From the NCBI RefSeq assembly GCF_016595795.1, contig NZ_JAENHN010000023.1:1-64000 (forward strand): 64,000 bases of DNA, read 5' to 3'. Under the pieces are notes generated by a model. It saw only the letters and a list, made by a program, of their open reading frames with translations. It had not been told where the DNA came from and did not search any database. Position 1 is the first letter of the stretch; each line of letters opens with the position of its first letter. A program made the position numbers and the translations under genes. Of the stretch, positions 17,985 to 26,203 are shown piece by piece. Source of the DNA: Clostridium yunnanense. Its GTDB lineage: Bacteria > Bacillota > Clostridia > Clostridiales > Clostridiaceae.

Positions 17985-18284
17985 ATGAAGCTTACAACTA
18001 TAATAATAGAAATAGCAAGTATAGTATACATAATTTTTGGAGTACTTGTACTTTTTAGTAAGGGATTGAGAAAAAACGTTGAAAGAAGTAATGCAAAAGA
18101 TATAAATGGGTACATTGCGTTTAATGGTAAATTCAATTTGATACTAGGTATAATTGGAGTTGTAATTGGAGGACTAGACTATTTCTTGCCGTCTTTGACT
18201 AAGGTTTGGATTGGTGTATTTTTGGTGATAATGATTTTTTCTTCGGTGATACAAGGAAAGATGAGTAAGAGATTTATAAAATAG
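17985..18284 (+). CDS. Small three-TM membrane protein (DUF3784-like)
   Basis: 99 residues with three hydrophobic segments (about 5-22, 46-65, 72-90) and a conserved-looking middle (LFSKGLRKNV, KDINGYIAFNGKFNLILG). This pattern recalls DUF3784 proteins of clostridia, whose function is unknown; I could not confirm it by search. The start at 17985 is preferred to ATG 17970, because GGAGG (17974-17978) lies about 7 nt before it. Single gene followed by a terminator. Confidence 0.65.
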   Translation: MKLTTIIIEIASIVYIIFGVLVLFSKGLRKNVERSNAKDINGYIAFNGKFNLILGIIGVVIGGLDYFLPSLTKVWIGVFLVIMIFSSVIQGKMSKRFIK

Positions 18285-18293
18285 TACGGAATG

Positions 18294-18329
18294 AATTAGA
18301 GTTGCCTGAGAAGGTAACTCTAATTTTAG
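18294..18329 (+). terminator. Terminator after the small membrane protein
   Basis: 14-bp stem with one G-U pair (18294-18307 with 18312-18325), then TTTTAG. Confidence 0.8.
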
Positions 18330-18384
18330 ATTTTGAGCATGTTTATAGGGTTAATTTTAAACGTTGTGATAGGAGGAAGTTAAC

Positions 18385-19539
18385 TTGAACTATAAAATAG
18401 TATTATTTATTATAGCATTCTTTGGTATATATGCTTTGAGCAATTATTATATTGGAACTAGAATATATAAGGGGCTTGCAGTAAAGATTCCTGTAAATAG
18501 TATTATATTTTGGGGTGTATTTTGCGTTGTAGCAGTAGCTTATATTGTAACTATGCTTTTAGGTAATTATGTGTCAGGTAAAATCTTCGATATCTTTAAT
18601 TTAATAGGAGTATATTGGATAGGTATATTTTTTTATTTAATAATTATATTGCCTGTTGTTGATATAATTGCGTTCGTTAATAGACGATATTCATTTATAC
18701 CAAGTATGAGGGGAAGTAATGATATACTTTTTGTTACAACTTTAATAATAGTTTTATTTATAGGGGTTGTCATGATATATGGAACCTGGAATGGTAGCCA
18801 TTCTTATGTGAAAAAATATGAATTAGAAGTCAATAAAACAGTAGAAGGTATGGATAAGTTAAATGTAGTTATGGTATCTGATATACATCTAGGAAATCTT
18901 ATAGATGGCAAGAGAGCAAGTGCTATGGTAGAGGAGATTAATAGGCTAAATCCTGACATTGTATTGTTTGCAGGAGATATAGTTGATACAGAAGTTAAAC
19001 CCTTTATGAATGGAAATATGGCCGCTGAATTTAAGAAGATTAATTCAAAGTATGGAACATATGCTGCGCTTGGAAATCACGATATCATGAGAGGCGAGGA
19101 AGACACTATAACTAACGAGTTAGGTAAATATGGGGTTCAAGTACTGAGGGATGAAGTTAAGGAAATCAATAATCAGTTTTATGTAGTTGGAAGAGATGAT
19201 GTTTCTATAAATAGAACAGGGAAAAAGAGGAAGACTATAGATGAAATACTAAAAAATGCGGATAAGAGAAAACCTGTTTTATTAATAGATCATACTCCTT
19301 CTGCTTTAAATGAATCGGAGGAGAATAATATAGATATGCAGGTATCAGGTCATACTCATAAGGGGCAATTTTTCCCTAATAATTTAATAACCAGTAAAAT
19401 ATTTGAGATAGATTATGGGTACCTAAAGAAAAAGGATTTAAATGTAATAGTTTCATCAGGTTATGGTACTTGGGGGCCTCCAATTAGACTAGGAAGCAGA
19501 AGCGAAATTGTTAATATAACAGTGAATTTTAATAAATAA
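18385..19539 (+). CDS. Membrane metallophosphoesterase, YaeI/YkuE type
   Basis: 384 residues. Four to five N-terminal TM helices (about 1-135) precede a calcineurin-like phosphoesterase domain (about 150-384) with the metal-binding series VSDIHLG, AGDIVD, LGNHD, LLIDHTPSA and SGHTHKGQ. The domain faces the cytoplasm or the outer surface depending on TM count. Relatives act on phosphodiesters such as lipid-sugar pyrophosphates; substrate unknown. The start codon is TTG at 18385, supported by AGGAGG 8 nt upstream and no ATG nearby. Confidence 0.85.
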   Translation: MNYKIVLFIIAFFGIYALSNYYIGTRIYKGLAVKIPVNSIIFWGVFCVVAVAYIVTMLLGNYVSGKIFDIFNLIGVYWIGIFFYLIIILPVVDIIAFVNRRYSFIPSMRGSNDILFVTTLIIVLFIGVVMIYGTWNGSHSYVKKYELEVNKTVEGMDKLNVVMVSDIHLGNLIDGKRASAMVEEINRLNPDIVLFAGDIVDTEVKPFMNGNMAAEFKKINSKYGTYAALGNHDIMRGEEDTITNELGKYGVQVLRDEVKEINNQFYVVGRDDVSINRTGKKRKTIDEILKNADKRKPVLLIDHTPSALNESEENNIDMQVSGHTHKGQFFPNNLITSKIFEIDYGYLKKKDLNVIVSSGYGTWGPPIRLGSRSEIVNITVNFNK

Positions 19540-19540
19540 A

Positions 19541-19590
19541 GAAACCATCTTTCTTAGAATTTTATGATTACTAAGAAGGATGGTTTTTTA
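19541..19590. terminator. Bidirectional terminator between convergent genes
   Basis: 16-bp stem with one G-U pair (AAACCATC...GGATGGTTT) and a T-run on the plus strand, A-run on the other side. Confidence 0.88.
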
Positions 19591-19605
19591 GCTATAAATA
19601 AGTTA

Positions 19606-20943
19606 TTACTGATTACTATTCATTATCTTATTTCTTATTTCTTTGAACTTAGGGAATGCTTTTTTATATAGATTATAAACGAAACTGTTTATAACAAGAT
19701 CAAATTCACCTATAAATTCTACAAAGTCTCCATTGAAGCCTTTCTTAAATTTGTACAAACCGTATAATGGATTTTCGGGATTAAGATCACCAGAAACTCC
19801 TCTAAAGTCGTATAGATAACAATCTAAATCAATGCTATCTGTTATCATAGCCCATTGCATAGCAAAGTTTGGCATGGTGTCTCTTAAGATGTTTTCTGAA
19901 GCACCATAAAGGTACCAAGCTTTACCGCCATAGTAAAGGTATATAGATCCTGAAAGATATATTTCTTGGCCTTTAAAAGGCTCGATTTCTTTAAGGCGAG
20001 TTTTAAAACCATCTATTTGTCTTTCAGATTCCTTTAGTTTTGCATCTTGATCATCTATTTTCTTTTGGATTCTAGCAGACTTATCTTCGTCCTTCTCTTC
20101 TGAGAATTTTAATCTTAATTCATCAATCTTAATTAGCGCCTTTTCACGTACTTGCTCTTGTTTTTGTAGTTTTGTATTTACAGTAGAAAAGTCTTTCTCA
20201 TAACTATACTTAATCATATATAATCTGCAATAAGGTGATAGATTTTCAATCATATCTTTAAAATAGTCCTTTTTACGTACTATAAAGTTGTCCCTTTTTC
20301 CTGTTGTAACCATTATTTCATGAAATCTTGATAATACTTCATCTGAGATATTATTCTTATCATAAACTTCTACGGTTAAACCTCTGTCCTCAGATACTTT
20401 AATATTGTATCTAGTTTTATTTGAAAAAGTTTTAAAGACATCTTTCTTTTCCTGTTCTTTATCCTCTAATTGAGGCAGGTTTAGTCTAAAAACAAAGTTT
20501 GGTTGAATTGCTTCAAAGTTTTTTGAATCAGTGTTATTAAAACCTAAACTCTTTAAAAAGTCCTTCGTTTCTTCGCCCTCAATTAAAAGTTTTTCGTTTT
20601 CAGATAAATGTATATCAGGATCAACTGTTATGAAAGATATCTTGTTATCCTTTGCATAACTTCTTATGAAATCAGTGAATTCTATTAAAAGATTTTTATT
20701 CTTATAATCACAAGTAAAGCTTCTAGGTATGTATCCCATATAAGCATTTACATATGGTGCTTTTCTTAGGAGCATAGTAGCACACAAAACTAAGTTATCA
20801 TCTTCATCAAAACCTCCAATAAATTTTGGAGTCCACTCTCTTTTTATACTAGCCCAATATGATGTTTGAAATATATGCCCTTTTTTATTAATGGAATTAA
20901 ACTCATTTATCTGAGAAGGGTTTACTTCCTTAAATCTATACAA
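19606..20943 (-). CDS. FemAB-family peptidyltransferase (lipid II bridge ligase-like)
   Basis: 445 residues. Two GNAT-like subdomains of the Fem family (QTSYWASIKREW, RKAPYVNAYMGYIPRS, LYDFRGVSGDLNPENPLYGLYKFKKGFNGDF near the C-terminus), split by a long charged helical-hairpin insert (about 253-318), as in FemA/FemX. Fem ligases add amino acids from aminoacyl-tRNA to lipid II side chains in the cytoplasm; tRNA and lipid II use is family knowledge, the amino acid is unknown. The start is TTG (20941-20943) with GGAGG 8 nt upstream. Single gene, convergent with the phosphoesterase. Confidence 0.88.
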   Translation of the reverse strand: MYRFKEVNPSQINEFNSINKKGHIFQTSYWASIKREWTPKFIGGFDEDDNLVLCATMLLRKAPYVNAYMGYIPRSFTCDYKNKNLLIEFTDFIRSYAKDNKISFITVDPDIHLSENEKLLIEGEETKDFLKSLGFNNTDSKNFEAIQPNFVFRLNLPQLEDKEQEKKDVFKTFSNKTRYNIKVSEDRGLTVEVYDKNNISDEVLSRFHEIMVTTGKRDNFIVRKKDYFKDMIENLSPYCRLYMIKYSYEKDFSTVNTKLQKQEQVREKALIKIDELRLKFSEEKDEDKSARIQKKIDDQDAKLKESERQIDGFKTRLKEIEPFKGQEIYLSGSIYLYYGGKAWYLYGASENILRDTMPNFAMQWAMITDSIDLDCYLYDFRGVSGDLNPENPLYGLYKFKKGFNGDFVEFIGEFDLVINSFVYNLYKKAFPKFKEIRNKIMNSNQ

Positions 20944-21318
20944 AATAAATTCCTCCTTAATGCATTTGCACTAATGTTATTTGATTTTACGCATAACACT
21001 ATTTTAATACTATTGGACTAACTATTTCAAGAAATTAATATTTATGAGTATATAAAGTACACTAGCTATTTTTAGTATGAAGCAAATATTATTAACTTAT
21101 ATAAAGTGGGTTATAATGAAAAAATTCTCTAATGTTTTTAAAGTTCCAATTATATTGTTAAATTATACGTAAATGTTGGTTGGTATATGATCCAATAAAA
21201 GGTATGTATAAAAAATACCCTTATAAACAACTATATTATAAGTGTTAACTAAAAATTATAATTTTAGTCTGAATATACAGTTTGCCCAGTTATATAGCAG
21301 TTTTAGGATTTAAAAGGA

Positions 21319-21361
21319 TTAACAAATTGTTAACAAAACACAAAAGGTAACAAATTGGTAA
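21319..21361 (+). promoter_or_regulatory. Two tandem operator-like sites upstream of the NlpC/P60 gene
   Basis: TTAACAAATTGTTAA (21319-21333) is a perfect 15-nt palindrome. GTAACAAATTGGTAA (21347-21361) repeats it with two changes, 28 bp later. Both lie just before the -35 element. The regulator is unknown; WalR-type direct repeats were considered but the palindrome is a better description. Confidence 0.45.
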
Positions 21362-21370
21362 ATATTTATA

Positions 21371-21400
21371 TTGTTATCGAAAAGCGTTTAATGTTATAAT
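21371..21400 (+). promoter_or_regulatory. Promoter of the NlpC/P60 gene
   Basis: TTGTTA (21371-21376), 18-nt spacer, TATAAT (21395-21400); predicted transcript start about 21407. Confidence 0.6.
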
Positions 21401-21481
21401 TTTATTATAAAACAATGATAGGGGGGGAGCAGTTTTCATATGTTATAGTTTTTATATAATATGTGTAAGCTGAGAATACGC

Positions 21482-22693
21482 ATGAATAAAAGAGCAATAT
21501 CAACTTTAATCGTATTCAGTTTGGTATTTGGGATTGGTGTACAGGCACATGCGGAGCCACTTACTGATAATCAAAAGCAACAAATACAAGATAGTAGAGA
21601 CAAATACTCTGACGTAAAAAATAAGATAAGTGATTTGACTGATAAGATAGATGCATTAGATGACCAAATACAACCATTAGTAATACAAATCGATAAAAAT
21701 AAAAATGAAATTAAGAATGCAGAAAAGCAGATTAAGAACACTGAAGATGAGATTGATAAGGCAAGAGCAGAGCTTGATGCTAAAGAAGAAGTCTTTGGAG
21801 AAAGAATGAGAGCTATATACAAAACTGGAGGACAGGAAAGTTATTTAGCAGTAATTTTAAGCTCAAGAGATTTTAGTGATTTCGTCAGCAAAATGGAAGC
21901 TGTTGGTAAGCTTATGAGTTTAGATAAGCAAATTATAACTGAATTAAAGGATCAGAAGCAAAAACTTGATAATAAGGTTAATGATTTAAAAAAGAAAAAA
22001 GATCAATTAGCTAAATTAAATGAAAGTACACAAAAGCAATTAGATGAATTGAATAATAAGAAAAATGATCAGCTTAAAATAGTTGCAGATCTTAAAGAAG
22101 AACAAAAGAAGGTTGCTCAGGATTTGAAACAATCTGAAAGCGCACTTATACAGTATCCAGTATCTATAATCAAAAATACTTCAAGTTCAACTGTAGACTT
22201 GAATTCTGCTATAGATATGCTAAGACAAGTGAGAAAAACTGTAGTAAGTTCTGATTTAGATAGCGAAATAGTAAATTATATTGAACAGGCTAAAGATACA
22301 GTAAAGAGTAGAGAAGTTCCTGTAATTAGTAGAGGTGGAGGAACTTCACCATCCGGTGTTTTATCAGAAGCTTACAAATACTTAGGTACTCCTTATGCAT
22401 GGGGAGCTACTGGGCCTAGTTCTTTTGACTGTTCAGGGTTCACTAGTTATGTATTTAGAAAGTTTGGAGTGCCTCTTCCAAGAACAACATATGACCAAAT
22501 AAATGTCGGTTCTGCAGTGTCTTACGCAGATTTACAACCTGGCGATTTGGTATTTACAAGAGGAAGTTCATCAAGACCAGAACATGTTGGTATATATGTA
22601 GGTGGTGGTCAAATGATTCATGCACCTAGAACTGGTGAAGATGTAAAAGTAGGGCCAATCTACGGTTATGTTGCATCAAGAAGAGTGCAATAA
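21482..22693 (+). CDS. Secreted NlpC/P60 D,L-endopeptidase with coiled coil, CwlO/PcsB-like
   Basis: 403 residues. Signal peptide about 1-25 (basic start, hydrophobic core, QAHA site), a long coiled-coil region (about 30-235) as in PcsB/CwlO, a linker, and a C-terminal NlpC/P60 domain (about 285-403) with catalytic FDCSGF Cys (about 317) and EHVGIYVGGG His. It cuts peptidoglycan stem peptides. In relatives the coiled coil is the contact to FtsEX, and ftsE/ftsX are present at 51053-52622. The start is uncertain: ATG 21461 (12 residues more at the N-terminus before the signal) and 21482 both lack a good SD at normal distance; the strong SD at 21421-21429 serves a two-codon ORF instead. Confidence 0.88.
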   Translation: MNKRAISTLIVFSLVFGIGVQAHAEPLTDNQKQQIQDSRDKYSDVKNKISDLTDKIDALDDQIQPLVIQIDKNKNEIKNAEKQIKNTEDEIDKARAELDAKEEVFGERMRAIYKTGGQESYLAVILSSRDFSDFVSKMEAVGKLMSLDKQIITELKDQKQKLDNKVNDLKKKKDQLAKLNESTQKQLDELNNKKNDQLKIVADLKEEQKKVAQDLKQSESALIQYPVSIIKNTSSSTVDLNSAIDMLRQVRKTVVSSDLDSEIVNYIEQAKDTVKSREVPVISRGGGTSPSGVLSEAYKYLGTPYAWGATGPSSFDCSGFTSYVFRKFGVPLPRTTYDQINVGSAVSYADLQPGDLVFTRGSSSRPEHVGIYVGGGQMIHAPRTGEDVKVGPIYGYVASRRVQ

Positions 22694-22728
22694 TTATTTA
22701 AAAATGAGAGAATAGTTAGTAAATGGTT

Positions 22729-22768
22729 TATCCAATGAGGTCAATATGACTTCATTGGATTTTTTACT
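22729..22768 (+). terminator. Terminator of the NlpC/P60 gene
   Basis: 14-bp stem with one G-U pair and a 3-nt loop, followed by TTTTTT. Confidence 0.9.
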
Positions 22769-23259
22769 GTAAAGGAAAGCATAAGATTTTTAAGTTAGAT
22801 AAACGTAGATATTTCAATGAGTTTATAAGTTTTTATGTCTATACAGTAAAAAGAAGTAAAAGCTATTGGACTGCAATTAGCCTTATGTACATTTGGAAGG
22901 GGATATACGCTAAAAAACTCACTTAAGAGATCACTTTGATGTTTTTTCGTATTTACCAATATATACATATGCAAGATATACATACTATGTGAATCTTAAT
23001 TATAAATACTGAATTTAATTTCTATTATAAATTTTAATAATCTAATTTTTTAGAAAGAGTACTTTTTAAGGATAAGTTATTTAATCGTTAAAGCTTAAAC
23101 TGTGTACGAAAACTTTATAGTAAAATGATATGTTTAAATATCCGTTATTGTTAGGTATAATATATAAATGTATTATATGGCAATGATATAGCGTAGGTAC
23201 ATATTTAGACTAGTTACTTCATATTTATGTCTATCAAATTAAAAAGAGAGAGGAACATA
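22769..23259. other. Gap before the trmN6-like gene
   Basis: About 490 bp with no supported gene; the 62-codon minus-strand ORF at 22795-22983 has no SD or family features. It includes one copy of repeat family 3 (22828-22920). The promoter of the methyltransferase operon is probably near 23120-23200 but is not clear. Confidence 0.5.
22828..22920 (+). repeat. Dispersed repeat family 3, copy a
   Basis: The first ~29 bases (22828-22856) match 36482-36511 with about three differences, and the last ~30 bases (22889-22920) match 36542-36572 more loosely. The spacing between the two blocks is about the same in both copies. No ORF. Confidence 0.5.
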
Positions 23260-24024
23260 ATGCTAAATATAAATAGTGATGAAATAAAGAAAATTGTAAG
23301 TGAAGATGAGAGTATTGATGATTTGCAATTAGGTGGAATACACTTGATACAAAAAAAAGACGGGTTTAGGTTTGGTGTAGATGCGGTTCTACTAGCTAAT
23401 TTTGCAAATATAAAAAATAATAACAGAGTTATTGATATGTGTACAGGTACAGGGATAGTACCATTTGTATTGGCTGGAAAAACTAAGGCATCAAGTATAA
23501 CTGGACTCGAGGTTCAAAAAGAAATGGTAGAAATGGCAAACAGAAGTATTAAGATAAATGGACTTGAGGAAAAGATGGATTTTATATTAGGAGATTTAAC
23601 AAACTTGCAACTTTTGAAAAGTATAAAAAAAGCTGATGTTGTTACTGTAAATCCACCTTATAAGTTAGCCAATTCAGGGATAATCAATCCAAGTGACAAA
23701 ACGGCTATAGCACGGCATGAAATATTATGTACCTTAGAAGATGTAATAATCGCAGCAAGAGTCCTTCTCAAGGATAATGGTAGGTTTTACATGGTTCATA
23801 GACCAGAGCGCCTTGCTGATATTTTTTGCTTAATGAGAAAGCATAAAATTGAACCTAAAAGAGTGAGGATGGTTCACCCTAATACAACAAGAGAGCCTAA
23901 TATAGTTCTAGTGGAAGGACAGAGGGATGGTGGAAGGTTTATGAAATGGGAAGCACCTCTATATGTATATAACGACAATGGACAGTATAGCGATGAGATA
24001 GAAAAAATCTATGGAAGAAGGTAA
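23260..24024 (+). CDS. tRNA1(Val) adenine-37 N6-methyltransferase-like protein
   Basis: 254 residues. Class I SAM methyltransferase (about 40-200) with motif I DMCTGTGIVPFVLAG and the N6-adenine motif IV NPPY (VNPPYKLANSG), plus the early GFRFGVDAVLLANF typical of TrmN6/YfiC/YabB. The role in modifying tRNA A37 follows from the family; the exact tRNA is not known in Firmicutes. Start at 23260 (MLNINS): GAGGA lies 6 nt before it, while ATG 23227 has no SD. Followed after 5 nt by rsmI, the same order as yabB-yabC in Bacillus. Confidence 0.88.
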   Translation: MLNINSDEIKKIVSEDESIDDLQLGGIHLIQKKDGFRFGVDAVLLANFANIKNNNRVIDMCTGTGIVPFVLAGKTKASSITGLEVQKEMVEMANRSIKINGLEEKMDFILGDLTNLQLLKSIKKADVVTVNPPYKLANSGIINPSDKTAIARHEILCTLEDVIIAARVLLKDNGRFYMVHRPERLADIFCLMRKHKIEPKRVRMVHPNTTREPNIVLVEGQRDGGRFMKWEAPLYVYNDNGQYSDEIEKIYGRR

Positions 24025-24029
24025 TAAGT

Positions 24030-24869
24030 ATGACAAAGCTTTATTTAGTTCCTACACCAATAGGGAATTTAAAGGATATAACCTTAAGAGCTTTAGAGGT
24101 TCTTAAGACAGTTGATGTAATAGCTGCAGAAGATACTAGGCAAACTTTAAAACTTCTTAATCATTATGAAATCAAAAAAACTTTAATTAGTTACCATAAA
24201 CATAATGAATATGGAAAGAGTGAAGATATAATAGGTATAATTAATTCAGGAAGATCTGTTGCTGTTGTATCAGATGCTGGTACTCCGGGGATATCAGACC
24301 CAGGTGAAATACTTGTGAAAAGGTGTATTGAACAGAATATACAATTTGAAGTGTTGCCTGGGGCTACTGCAACTACTACTGCATTGGTTTATTCGGGGTT
24401 TGACACTACTAAGTTTATGTTTAGAGGGTTTTTACCTAGAGAGAATAAAGATAGAGTGGAAGTAGCTGATGAGCTTAAGGATAGAAGTGAAACTATAATA
24501 TTCTACGAAGCTCCTCATAGACTATTAAGTACATTAGATTTCTTGAAAGAATCATTTGGGGATAGAAGAATAGCTATATGTAGGGAGCTCACTAAACTTC
24601 ATGAGGAAATTGTTAGAGTTACTATTAGTGAAGCGATTTTATACTTTTCAAATAAACAGCCTAAGGGCGAATTTGTATTAGTTTTAGAAGGTAAAACTAA
24701 AGAAGAAATTGAAAATGAGAAAAAAGCAACATGGGAAGATTTAAGTATTGAAGAACATATATTGAGAAATATAAATAATGGCATGGAAAAGAAAGAAGCG
24801 ATAAAACTTGTAGCCAAGGAACGTAAACTTCCAAAGTCAGAGGTCTATAAGCACTCTACAAATATGTAG
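24030..24869 (+). CDS. rsmI: 16S rRNA (cytidine-1402-2'-O) methyltransferase RsmI
   Basis: 279 residues of the tetrapyrrole-methylase fold. N-terminal LYLVPTPIGNLKDITLRALEVL, AEDTRQTLKLL, SDAGTPGISDPG and LPGATATTTALVYSG are hallmark RsmI segments. It 2'-O-methylates C1402 in the decoding centre of 16S rRNA. Full length. AAGG SD about 9 nt before ATG. Likely one operon with the trmN6-like gene. Confidence 0.96.
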   Translation: MTKLYLVPTPIGNLKDITLRALEVLKTVDVIAAEDTRQTLKLLNHYEIKKTLISYHKHNEYGKSEDIIGIINSGRSVAVVSDAGTPGISDPGEILVKRCIEQNIQFEVLPGATATTTALVYSGFDTTKFMFRGFLPRENKDRVEVADELKDRSETIIFYEAPHRLLSTLDFLKESFGDRRIAICRELTKLHEEIVRVTISEAILYFSNKQPKGEFVLVLEGKTKEEIENEKKATWEDLSIEEHILRNINNGMEKKEAIKLVAKERKLPKSEVYKHSTNM

Positions 24870-24962
24870 TGGCTAAAGTCTTTTAGATATAAAAATCTAA
24901 TTAATTAAATAAAATAGCAAGTTACATTGGTTTTTAATTATATATTTTCATATAAAACAAAG

Positions 24963-25000
24963 AAATAAGCGCTTCAAGGGGAGTCGAAGCGCTTATTTAA
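24963..25000. terminator. Bidirectional terminator rsmI / abrB
   Basis: 13-bp perfect stem (24963-24975 with 24986-24998) with A- and T-rich flanks between convergent genes. Confidence 0.9.
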
Positions 25001-25024
25001 AGTAAAAATTAAAACTATATATAA

Positions 25025-25273
25025 TTATTTGTTATCGTTTTTAAGTTCTACTAAGCAGTTCTTACAGATATTCTTTCCTCTGTAGTTTATAACATCTCTT
25101 GCATCTCCACAGAATATACAAGCTGGTTCGTATTTCTTTAAAATTATTTGTTCACCATCTACATATATTTCTAGAGCATCTTTTTCTGCTATGTCTAAAG
25201 TTCTTCTTAATTCTATAGGAATAACTATTCTTCCTAACTCATCTACTCTTCTAACTACACCTGTTGATTTCAT
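25025..25273 (-). CDS. abrB: AbrB/SpoVT-family transition-state regulator
   Basis: 82 residues. The N-terminal swapped-hairpin DNA-binding domain (TGVVRRVDELGRIVIPIELRR) forms an AbrB dimer. The C-terminus has two Cys pairs (CIFC and CKNC, about residues 52-76), a small zinc-ribbon-like element common in clostridial AbrB. AbrB proteins repress post-exponential and sporulation genes. I used ATG 25273 (MKSTGVV): GAGGAGG lies 8 nt upstream and overlaps the ATG at 25291. A promoter (25322-25350) and a Spo0A box (25303-25309) lie upstream. Confidence 0.95.
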   Translation of the reverse strand: MKSTGVVRRVDELGRIVIPIELRRTLDIAEKDALEIYVDGEQIILKKYEPACIFCGDARDVINYRGKNICKNCLVELKNDNK

Positions 25274-25302
25274 TTTTTGTTTCCTCCTCATATCCTACAT
25301 CT

Positions 25303-25309
25303 TTCGACA
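25303..25309 (-). promoter_or_regulatory. Spo0A box in the abrB leader
   Basis: TGTCGAA on the minus strand, an exact 0A box, between the -10 and the SD of abrB. Spo0A represses abrB from downstream boxes in Bacillus; the same logic is inferred here. Confidence 0.6.
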
Positions 25310-25321
25310 AATTATATTATA

Positions 25322-25350
25322 ATACTAGCAAAAATGTAATATAAAGTCAA
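25322..25350 (-). promoter_or_regulatory. Promoter of abrB
   Basis: On the minus strand: TTGACT (25345-25350), 17-nt spacer, TAGTAT (25322-25327). Confidence 0.65.
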
Positions 25351-25859
25351 TGTTAATTCGTAATATTTTTAAGTTTTTTACAAAAATTTTATTTAGTAAA
25401 CTTATATCCATAATATACTACCATTTTTTTGAAAAGTCAATACTGCTAATTAGCTTTAAAAATACATAATTCCTCAATAAATTTACTATATCTTCAATAA
25501 TAAATAATTAAATTAATATTTTTAAAGAAATTAATAGTAAATTATTGAAAAAAATGAGTATTTATTAAAAAATAAAATTGGTAAATAAAAAAGTAATTTG
25601 TTGGAATAGTAGATTAGTATTGTCGAAATTAATCTATTTGTGATAGAAATTTTTATTTCTATATTGATAGTATATGTAAAAAAAATAAAAATTGTTTATG
25701 TTTATATGGAAAATAAGCCAATTATATTATAAAATTAACAAACTACTAGTAAGGCAAATAAGTAATGGATGTAATAAATAATTAGTCTGTAAAAATAATG
25801 TAATATTTTAAATGTATTAAAATAAGATAATTTGTTGAATAACAAGCTATTTTAGCAGT

Positions 25860-26010
25860 ATTTCCACATGTAATAAACAGGTTATCCACATGCTAATTGT
25901 GGATAATGTGCAAAAAAGATTACATTTTGGATACAACCACAATATGTTGTGTTAAGTTATCAACATATACTGTTCATAACCTGTGAATAACTGTGGATTA
26001 GTGTGGAAAA
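25860..26010. promoter_or_regulatory. Cluster of DnaA boxes
   Basis: Two perfect boxes face each other: TTATCCACA at 25882-25890 and its complement at 25898-25906. One-mismatch boxes follow: TTATCAACA (25957-25965), TGTGAATAA (25982-25990), TGTGGATTA (25992-26000) and TGTGGAAAA (26002-26010); a two-mismatch box is at 25860-25868. The last three repeat every 10 bp on one strand. dnaA, dnaN and rpmH are not adjacent. Confidence 0.75.
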
Positions 26011-26051
26011 ATACGATAATTAAAATTATTACTAACAATAAAGCTCAAATA

Positions 26052-26086
26052 GTAAATAATAAGTTCTATTACTAAGTGGCACATCC
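26052..26086 (-). repeat. Dispersed repeat family 2, short copy d
   Basis: AAATAATAA and AAGTGGCACATC occur here in the same order as at the right end of the 49746-49843 element. Only about 35 bp are shared. Confidence 0.4.
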
Positions 26087-26203
26087 ATATACATATAGAT
26101 AATTTTGAAAATAAATAGGTGAAATTAACTTGTAATAGGTTTATATGTACTATATAATGTTATTAAAAGATAAAGTAAATTGATTATATTTAGAGGTGTT
26201 ATT

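Larger units (their letters stand above)
20944..21481. other. Divergent control region, FemAB-like / NlpC-P60
   Basis: About 540 bp without a supported gene. It contains a promoter (21371-21400), two tandem palindrome-like sites just upstream (21319-21333 and 21346-21361), and a very strong SD (21421-21429) that feeds a two-codon ORF at 21440-21448 (ATG TTA TAG) before the hydrolase start. Confidence 0.6.
25351..26203. other. Long AT-rich gap with DnaA-box cluster
   Basis: About 850 bp without any supported gene, the longest such stretch in the window together with 35881-36721. The left 500 bp is extremely AT-rich, with a perfect TGTCGAA 0A box (25621-25627) and a short palindrome near 25645-25664. 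The right part holds the DnaA-box cluster (25860-26010) and one short copy of repeat family 2 (26052-26086). Confidence 0.7.

Noticed and set aside
22795-22983. 62-codon minus-strand ORF between the NlpC/P60 and trmN6-like genes
   Set aside because: No SD, overlaps repeat family 3, composition unlike real genes here.
25351-26203. Main chromosomal origin (oriC)
   Set aside because: DnaA boxes and AT-rich DNA are present, but dnaA, dnaN, recF and rpmH are absent; kept as a DnaA-box cluster only.
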